Assembly: GCA_947034895.1 (NCBI GenBank)
Contig: OX344761.1
Coordinates: 28,284,863 to 28,348,862 of the forward strand
From: Rhytidiadelphus loreus
Lineage: Eukaryota > Streptophyta > Bryopsida > Hypnales > Hylocomiaceae
Direction of reading: 5' to 3'
DNA length: 64,000 nt
The notes under the pieces are model-generated. The model had not been told where the DNA came from and did not search any database. It saw only the letters and a list, made by a program, of their open reading frames with translations. Position numbers and translations under genes: made by a program. Positions 57,171 through 64,000 of the stretch are shown one piece after another; position 1 is the first letter of the stretch, and each line of letters opens with the position of its first letter.

Positions 57171-59267
57171 TACTACAAGAAAATGGCCCCTTTTGTGATT
57201 GTGGCTAAAAGACTTCTTGTCCAGAATGACTAAAGAATGACTCGGGCTCCCTAATTACACCAATGTAGAATACTCCATAGCATCTAAGTCGTCTTGCAAT
57301 TGCCGACACGACTTGGGGATGAAAAGTCTACAATGTCAAAACTTCATCTGTTGGTTTCTATTTACAGTGTCGTTGAACTTCCGATGTGGACTTAGTCAAT
57401 ACCATTGTGGAGGCCAAAGTTAAAACACAGTAAACTGTTGTCATATATAGTAACTGCGCTTCACTATAAGGTGACTACGTAGTCATTACATAGTCATTGC
57501 AATTGAGTGATTTGAAGTCATTCATCAACACTTCAAAAAGATATGAAAAGAAAAGACTTCTTTTTTCTCTATCATTTTCTATTATTTTTTAAATTTCAAC
57601 TTCTCTTTCATTTTCAAATTTTCTTTTAATCTTTTTTTTCTTTTAATCTTTTTTTTTCTTTTATTCCCTTCTCTTTTTTTTTTTTTTTTTTTTACTTCTT
57701 CATTTATCTTTTTATTAACTATGACTTTCTTTGATTTATTCTTACTAAAATTATTTCTCTCTTTCTTATATTTTTTCTATTTTTAATTTTTTTTTCTATT
57801 CTTGTTTTAATTTTTTTTAGTCCTTTTCTTTGAAATCATGCATTCCTACTGGACTTTTTGTTTGTTTGGTGTACATTGTTTTCTTAGTGAAGGTCAACTT
57901 CAAGGTTTTTTAAACTCCTCCTACTATAGTAGTAATGGTTTTTGTCCATTAGAGTCTTTACATTACTTTTGGACAATTCATATGATTCAAAATCGACATT
58001 CTAGAGGTTTCAACATACATACACAAAGATATTTTGATGGTGCCAAAGGCAATTGTTAAGTCTTGTTTCCTTCTTAAATTAATAACAATGTTGCTTCTTC
58101 GGAGCCACTATAGAATGACTTCTATAGACTATGGAATGAGTTGAAAATATCTCAGACTACTACATTCCTATTCTACTTTTGCTCGGCACCCTTTACATTT
58201 TCATGCATTGTGTAATTTTCGAACATCCTACAAACCTTTCATCACACTTTTCCTAAATTTGCAGCACATTTTCATGTACACCATATCCAATGAGGATGGA
58301 CAATATTTAAAAAGGATGTTAGAAAATGTCAAAAAAAATCCTTTCCAATCCCTTTCTCAATTTTGTCTATAACTTTTGATTTGAGTTTTGAAATCTAAAA
58401 TGGATTTTTATAGATGAAAGCAAGATTGATTTTCCAATTTTTACTAGTTTAAAGTTTAAAAAAAGAAGGTTAATCTACTATGCCTAGATGAGGTTTGAAA
58501 TATTACTTGTAACACAATTCTTGAGATTAACAAATCCCACATGGTTTGTCTCGCCTCCTACCACTCCACCTGTATAAAGGACTTGTCATTTCATCTCCAC
58601 ACACTCACATACTAAGTGGCTTAGGAAGCCGTGCAACACATTTGTTAAATATGGTGTATTTGTATATGGTATATTGTTGTGTGACTTTGAATGTACTCAT
58701 ATGTGATTGTAGAATAACTCCTCCTTGCATAATTGTCATTACACTCCCTTTTGCACTCGTCACAACTTTAAAATGATAGAAAAATGACTTCGCACATTCT
58801 TAGGAAGTAATGTGAATCCTAAATCCATGTCACTTTTAAATGATTACATAGTGATTTGCCACGTGGCAGTCCATGTGAATGACACAAAGACTCCATTGCA
58901 ACTTCAAAATGATTACATAATGACTTGCCATGTGGTTGTGCACATCAGATGTTTAATGGGTCTTTGGTAACTTTGAAATGACTTGAAAACGACTGTCTAC
59001 ATGGATGTCCACGTGGGATGGAAGAAGGAAGCACTTTCCACATGGCAACACAATAGCCATTTCCTTAAGCCAAACTTTCTTGATCAATTCAATGATAATT
59101 GTCTCTCATTCATTTATCATCCAAGATACAAATCGTTGGTGATAATAAAAATGGAAGTCATTTATAAACTATTTGTCCACTATGACTTCAAAAGGCCCAA
59201 GTCATTCTACAATCAAATATGTGAAGTCATACATTGAAGTCATTTATATGGTTATTTTTTTCTAGTG
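57171..59267. mobile_element. Non-autonomous CACTA-like element, about 2.1 kb
   Basis: The left end is TACTACAAGAAAATGGCC and the right end read inwards is CACTAGAAAAAAATAACC. TAT flanks both (57168-57170 and 59268-59270). Sub-terminal repeats are visible: TGATTACATA(G/A)TGA(T/C)TTGCCA at 58842 and 58911, and GTCATTACATAGTCATTGCA near 57492. The interior (C/T-rich to about 57830, then ordinary AT-rich DNA) has no transposase. Three-base duplications and CACTA ends point to En/Spm type. A relative of the foldback in the LINE lies at 58366-58420. Confidence 0.6.
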
Positions 59268-59270
59268 TAT

Positions 59271-60566
59271 TTTGACGTTTAATACAGAAGCCAAACTAGT
59301 AGCCACATTCTACAAATTTTGATCGATTTGTCCAAATTGTTTGGAGTTTGTTTCAAATCCTTACTAGCTCAATTGATTTGATCCACACAATCCCATTAAC
59401 AATCAAATTCTAACCAAACTTTAAGAACTTGCGATGAAGCCAAGCCAAGCGCCGCTGCACCTTTGATCGCACTTCCGAATTAAAAGCTTAAATCTCTTAC
59501 GATTACAACAATTAACTTCCGTAGTTGTAGATTCTTGAGCGCAGCCAACAATGCACCTCTAAATTGTTCTCGCCTCTCGATTCAGTCAAATTTTAGTATC
59601 CAAGAATTTTCTTCCCTAGTCAGTATCGATTAAAATTCATCTTCAAATTTATGATTTCTCACAACTCAGATAGATTTGAAATTCATAATTTCACAAAAGT
59701 AACTTCAAAGAATGATGGAACATTGTCAAATTGTGAGTTTAGCAATTAACCCCGAATTGCAAAAATTATATAGAATAACATAATGATAAACCAGAAACTC
59801 ACAATTTTCTCCACAAGGCATCCAAACACATCCACTTAATTTCTCATAATAACAAGTATAAATCCTTATATTCACAAATCTCACAATTATAAATTTCATC
59901 CTAAATCCTAGCAAGAATTTTACAAACTTAAATTATACAAATGCAATCTTGCATAATAACCGTAAGTACAATAAACATAATACACAATATAATTATATAT
60001 ATATAATTGGGTCTTACAATGCCATAGTTTTTATTTATTTTTAAGTTCTTATAGTTCTAAAAACAAACGGGCATAACTTTTGTGAAAATGTGTGACCTAA
60101 GTCACAAACCATAATTCATCCAAGTTGTATGTTTTTATTTTTATTTTTCATTCATTTCAGGTAAATATCCCTATTTACAATATTAGAGGTAATTTAACTT
60201 TATTTCTAACTTTATTTTGTATATTTTCTAATAAGGGGCCTCTAATAAGCTATTTTTTTTTCTAAAATTACTAAGTCTTTTCTAAAATTTCTATCTACAT
60301 CGCCCCCTACTTAGCCTATTGACATCCCCATCAATAGTACTTGGGTCTTTTTATTTATTTCTTGGTCTTGTTGTCGAATCCGCTTTGCCTCTATTCTAAC
60401 TACTGCCCTTTTAATATTAGGATTTTTATCAAGCATTGTCAAGTTGTTGGTATATTGGTTTGCTAACTATAAATCATCATATGAAGGATTTGTGTTGGTT
60501 TGTTTGATTGATAATAGATGAATGGGCTCCCCAAAAGAAATGAGTAATGGCTATAACTTCTAATAT
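59271..60566. other. AT-rich spacer, no gene seen
   Basis: No supported coding region or repeat was recognised. Confidence 0.5.
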
Positions 60567-62320
60567 TCAAAACCATCGAGTGTTTTCATATTGGATCTTG
60601 GTCAAAATATAAAACTCCGGGCATAATTTATCAAATTGGTTGACATTGACAATAATACCATGAGTCTCACACATCATCCTCAAGAAATCACAAAAGACAG
60701 CTGCTCGAAAACATACTAGATTTGTGTGTGTAATATCTTCATCATAAAAAGATCCATAAGCTCTCATACATGATGTTGAACTGTCAAAGACTCCTGGTAT
60801 TTATGGCCAATTATATTCTATAGAGTCAATTGTGGCATGAGGGTCCCATTTATATTGTCTTTTACATGGGCAAAAGCGGTTATTAGTTACCACTATTGTT
60901 GGCGGGTTCTCTTGCCAATTTGTAGATATATGTTCGTAGACTTTGTTATATGGCTCATGTTCTGTAACTGATAATCCATAGTCTTCCACAAGCCACTCTA
61001 GGGCTCTCCAAGAAAGAATTGTTCTTGCCTTTGCTATATTGTCAAACATATGATAGTACTAATCCAAAAATTGGCAAGTAAGAGATGAACTTTGAACTAG
61101 AGTCTTTAATGTAATCCAAGGTGTAGGGTGATATGTTGCAGGTGGTAAATCAAACACAGATATTTCTTTGACATTACTTATAAGCAAACTTCCTTCTCCA
61201 AGAGCACCCAAGGTCTTAGATAATCTGATATATCCACTTTAGAGGTTGTATAGATAGTGACTAGTAGTCAGCTCACCTCTTTGTGCAACAACTCCACGAT
61301 TAGTTACGGCTATCAATAAAGAAATGATATCACCTTGGATCTTCATATGCTCTTGTAATTGAATTAATTCTAGTTTCCATTTATTTTGGGTTTATCTTTG
61401 GGCTAAAAAATCTTGATTAATTGGAGTTTGCTAGTTTGCAATCCGTACCTTTCTTTTAGGTCTATTCAAGTAATTCAACAAATCTTCATGCCATTGTTGA
61501 CTCAACTCTTTCTCCAAATTTGCATAGTATAATAATGCTTTTGCTCCTAAATTAGCAATAGGATAGAAAAGAGCTGACCAATTAGTCAAAATGAAATCTC
61601 CTTGTACTATCATCTCACAAAGGAGATTCTGCATATTGTCAAATTTTTCTGTTGTTTCCTATGTATCATCAAATTGTTCTTCTAATATCTTTTGATTCTT
61701 TTTAAGAGTGAATATGCTAAGACATATATTGCACTACAATTCATATGCTTGAAATAAAGAAAAGATTGGGGTTGAATCTCATTGGTGTTGCTACATACAC
61801 TATTGTACTCTAGCTAGATTCATAAGCCATTAGTTTTCTTCATAAACCAAGCATAGGAACTTGATTCTCCTTCATTAGTTCTAAGGTCTGATTCATTTGG
61901 TATTGAATCTAATACAGATGGTCCTTTCTACTTTTTAGTTTATAAGATTGGTGCAGAAGTATCACTGGTTGTTTGAATCTCCAATAATGGCTCATTTTCA
62001 ACCAATGGTGCCACATAGTTAAAACTATATTAACCAAAGGCTGAAAGAAGATGGGATGATATCAAAAATATGGAACTTCGATTTTTCTTGGCAAACATTT
62101 TTTTTAGTATATATTCATAAGCTAAATAAGCCCAATTAATTCTTTCTCCTTTCCAAGCCTTAAGTCCAATATGTAATATTGCATTTGTTTTAATCATAAA
62201 TTGAGGGGCCCAGACGGAGAGGATTTTCGTGGGCCCCCGCAAGAGAAGTTGTACAAACGCATCCACGACCCAAAATTCCAAATTATACCATGATTTTTTA
62301 TCCTCCTTCTTTACACAATC
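60567..62320 (-). pseudogene. Decayed unknown protein gene
   Basis: From 61634 down to 60567 the minus strand keeps one phase through several stops, with protein-like segments throughout: EMIVQGDFILTNWSALFYPI; then LSKTLGALGEGSLLISNVKE and PPATYHPTPWITLKTLVQS; then RTILSWRALEWLVEDYGLSV and NNRFCPCKRQYKWDPHATID; then FYDEDITHTNLVCFRAAVF. A further piece in another phase (62281-62030) includes AWKGERINWAYLAYEYILKKM. Such even decay over 1.7 kb suggests a single old gene, perhaps transposon-borne. I do not recognise the family. Confidence 0.5.
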
Positions 62321-62444
62321 GAGTCAAAAATAAATTATATGGTAGGAGATGTTTGAAGCATGAACATTCCATTGAACATAAGTGTTATGTAGATAATTAT
62401 AAAAAAAACATACATAGATTAATGAAGGTAAATTAGTTGGGCAT

Positions 62445-62894
62445 CTTCTTGAAGGTGCATTCACTATAGAAGATCCCTTGGTTTGGGATGCTCTAAAAAA
62501 AAAAATAAGTGAAGAGAAGGATAATTTGATGGACATTAAATTTAGCAAGAATAAGAAGTATGCATGGAAAGAGGCTAATATAATTTACAAGAAAATAAAA
62601 AAACATCTTAAATATAAAAGGTGAAAATAGAGAAAGGCAGAAAAGGCAGAAAATAATAATAGTAGTAATCTTTTAGAAGCATCTGAAGGGCACAATCCTC
62701 CTTTGCCATCTCGGCCTTCAGATTCTCAACATAGAGAGTTAGAGTCTTTTGAGCCTAGAGAGTCCATACCCCAAAATACTCGAGATACAGAGGAAGAAGA
62801 AGAAGAAGAAGAGGAAGATGATGAGAATTTTGTAATGCATTGGTTAGATTTGAAAATGTTCATGAAATGTATGCAAAATTGTCAAATTTCATAA
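62445..62894 (+). pseudogene. Short plus-strand coding remnants with acidic run
   Basis: An open stretch (DPLVWDALKKKISEEKDNLM, then KNKKYAWKEANIIYKKIKKH) ends in TGA at about 62620, followed in another phase by a Ser/Pro-rich and poly-Glu tail (DTEEEEEEEEEDDENF). Charged and helix-prone, it could be the divergent partner of the decayed minus-strand gene. Function unknown. Confidence 0.35.
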
Positions 62895-63665
62895 ACTCTG
62901 AGAATGCCATAGCAAAAAGTGCTAGTAGAAGACCCCCATTTCAATTGAACTCAAGCTCTTCTCGAGATGGAGACAAATTATTCTTGGTAGCAACATTTTT
63001 ATGCTCACAATGATAGTGAATTCTGAAAATGCAAGTACTTTTTTCTTGTAGTGGAAGGTTTTGATGTTATTAGAGATTTAGAGAAATTGTGTTCTTTAAA
63101 CCAAATTGTAAGAAGTCCAATTTTTTTGCTCACTAATTAGTGTAAATGAATGTAGTTTAGAAAATTAGATTTAATCTACTATCTTGTTGATCAAACTTAA
63201 GGTTGTGATCCAAAACAAATCAAGTGTAGTATAGAAGTATTGTAGTTAATTGATGTGGCAAATTCTTTGCCTATGTGTGTTTTTTAACTTTTGATTTTTT
63301 TATTGAAACTTGTGGTTTTTCAAATGTGCCATTTGAATGAATACATTGTTCTAGAAATATGTTGCTAACTTCTTATTCTATTGGAGATTCTTAAATATTT
63401 TTGGTCCTCATTTGATTCCATTAAAATATCTCAAAGGCAAATATTACAAAGGCATATTCACCTGATTTTGTAAGAGAGGAAAGTACTTAACTATTAAATG
63501 CTCTAGGCATCAACGTATGGTGTCAACAATATTTGAAGTTAAAATAAAATCTAATCAACTTGCTATTTTTAGTAGTTAGAATTTTTGAATTTTTTTGAAG
63601 TCTAGTTTCAACACTCTAAATCCAATTTTGAAAATGATTGATTATGATTTTTCTATTCAAAATTT
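62895..63665. other. AT-rich spacer, no gene seen
   Basis: Nothing was recognised. Confidence 0.5.
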
Positions 63666-63670
63666 TTTAC

Positions 63671-63985
63671 AAGGATGTGTATGGATAGTTTTGTAATTTC
63701 AAGTGTTATGACTCTATACTATGAGCAATTTTGTAATTTTGTGCAAGGATGTCTATGGGTGGTTTGGTAATTTCAAGCGTTATGACTAGTGACTCTAGTC
63801 TATGATTGAGTGGTTTTGTATTTTTGTGCAATGATGTCTATGGGCGGTTTTGTAATTTCAAGCATTATGACTCTAATCTACGAGCAGTTTTGTAATTTTG
63901 TGCAAGGATGTCTATGGGCAGTTTTGTAATTTCAAGCGTTATGACTCTAGTCTACAAGTGGTCGAGTGATTTTGTAACTTTAGAT
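63671..63985 (+). repeat. Tandem repeat, 74-85 bp unit, at least four copies
   Basis: AAGGATGTCTATGG(G)xxGTTTTGTAATTTCAAGCGTTATGACTCTA-type units begin at about 63671, 63745, 63830 and 63904. Each unit itself contains two GTTTTGTAATTT sub-repeats. The array runs towards the window edge and may continue beyond it. Confidence 0.85.
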
Positions 63986-64000
63986 GTGATTTACCTACTA

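Noticed and set aside
1..64000. CRISPR arrays, tRNA or rRNA genes, bacterial-type operons
   Set aside because: No regularly spaced direct repeats of CRISPR type, no tRNA cloverleaf and no rRNA core was recognised; tandem repeats present are minisatellites. A tRNAscan-SE run would be decisive for tRNAs.

Overview
The window looks like nuclear DNA of a land plant, most likely a seed-free lineage (bryophyte or lycophyte). The grounds are plant-type intron-containing genes, telo-box promoter motifs (AAACCCTA), an F-box gene and a sugar-phosphatase gene of plant type, and long AT-rich, repeat-filled spacers. It is gene-poor. The host genes I can support are a three-exon F-box gene (2888-4733, minus), an acidic disordered protein gene (5951-6589, minus, with a likely upstream exon) and a four-exon HAD phosphatase of the SGPP type (34523-35654, minus). 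Both multi-exon models were assembled by hand; splice phases and reading frames close exactly.

Most of the rest is mobile DNA. About 10.24-19.32 kb is a non-LTR retrotransposon: an RRM-type ORF1, then a broken ORF2 with a 2A-like motif, the C-terminal half of the RT (YADD), an RNase H, and a Zn-knuckle plus PD..E C-terminal domain. Its endonuclease/N-terminal RT part is lost and replaced by a foldback and a minisatellite. Directly behind its A-rich tail sits a second retroelement (19317-26095). This has 1301-bp, nearly identical direct repeats, an RGG-rich ORF1 and a Penelope-like RT without a recognisable GIY-YIG domain.

The most unusual find is a 15.7-kb DNA transposon at 38649-54381, bounded by a perfect 10-bp target duplication. 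It carries two divergent genes: a Mutator-type transposase (Cys/His finger, DDE core, SWIM finger), and a large intron-rich gene joining a ParB-like domain to a permuted beta-class amino-methyltransferase fold whose DPPY site reads DCQE. Five copies of a near-perfect 16-bp palindrome (CCGTCGG-GT-CCGACGG type) lie only in this element's introns. An older relative at 26702-32939, with an 8/10-matching target duplication, keeps pieces of both genes and itself holds at least three smaller foldback insertions. The intact-looking copy carries stop codons in both genes, so it may be recently dead or non-autonomous.

The right end holds a 2.1-kb non-autonomous CACTA-like element (57171-59267), a decayed unknown gene (60567-62320) and a 74-85 bp tandem repeat at the edge. 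All splice sites, family assignments and element borders come from reading the sequence by eye.
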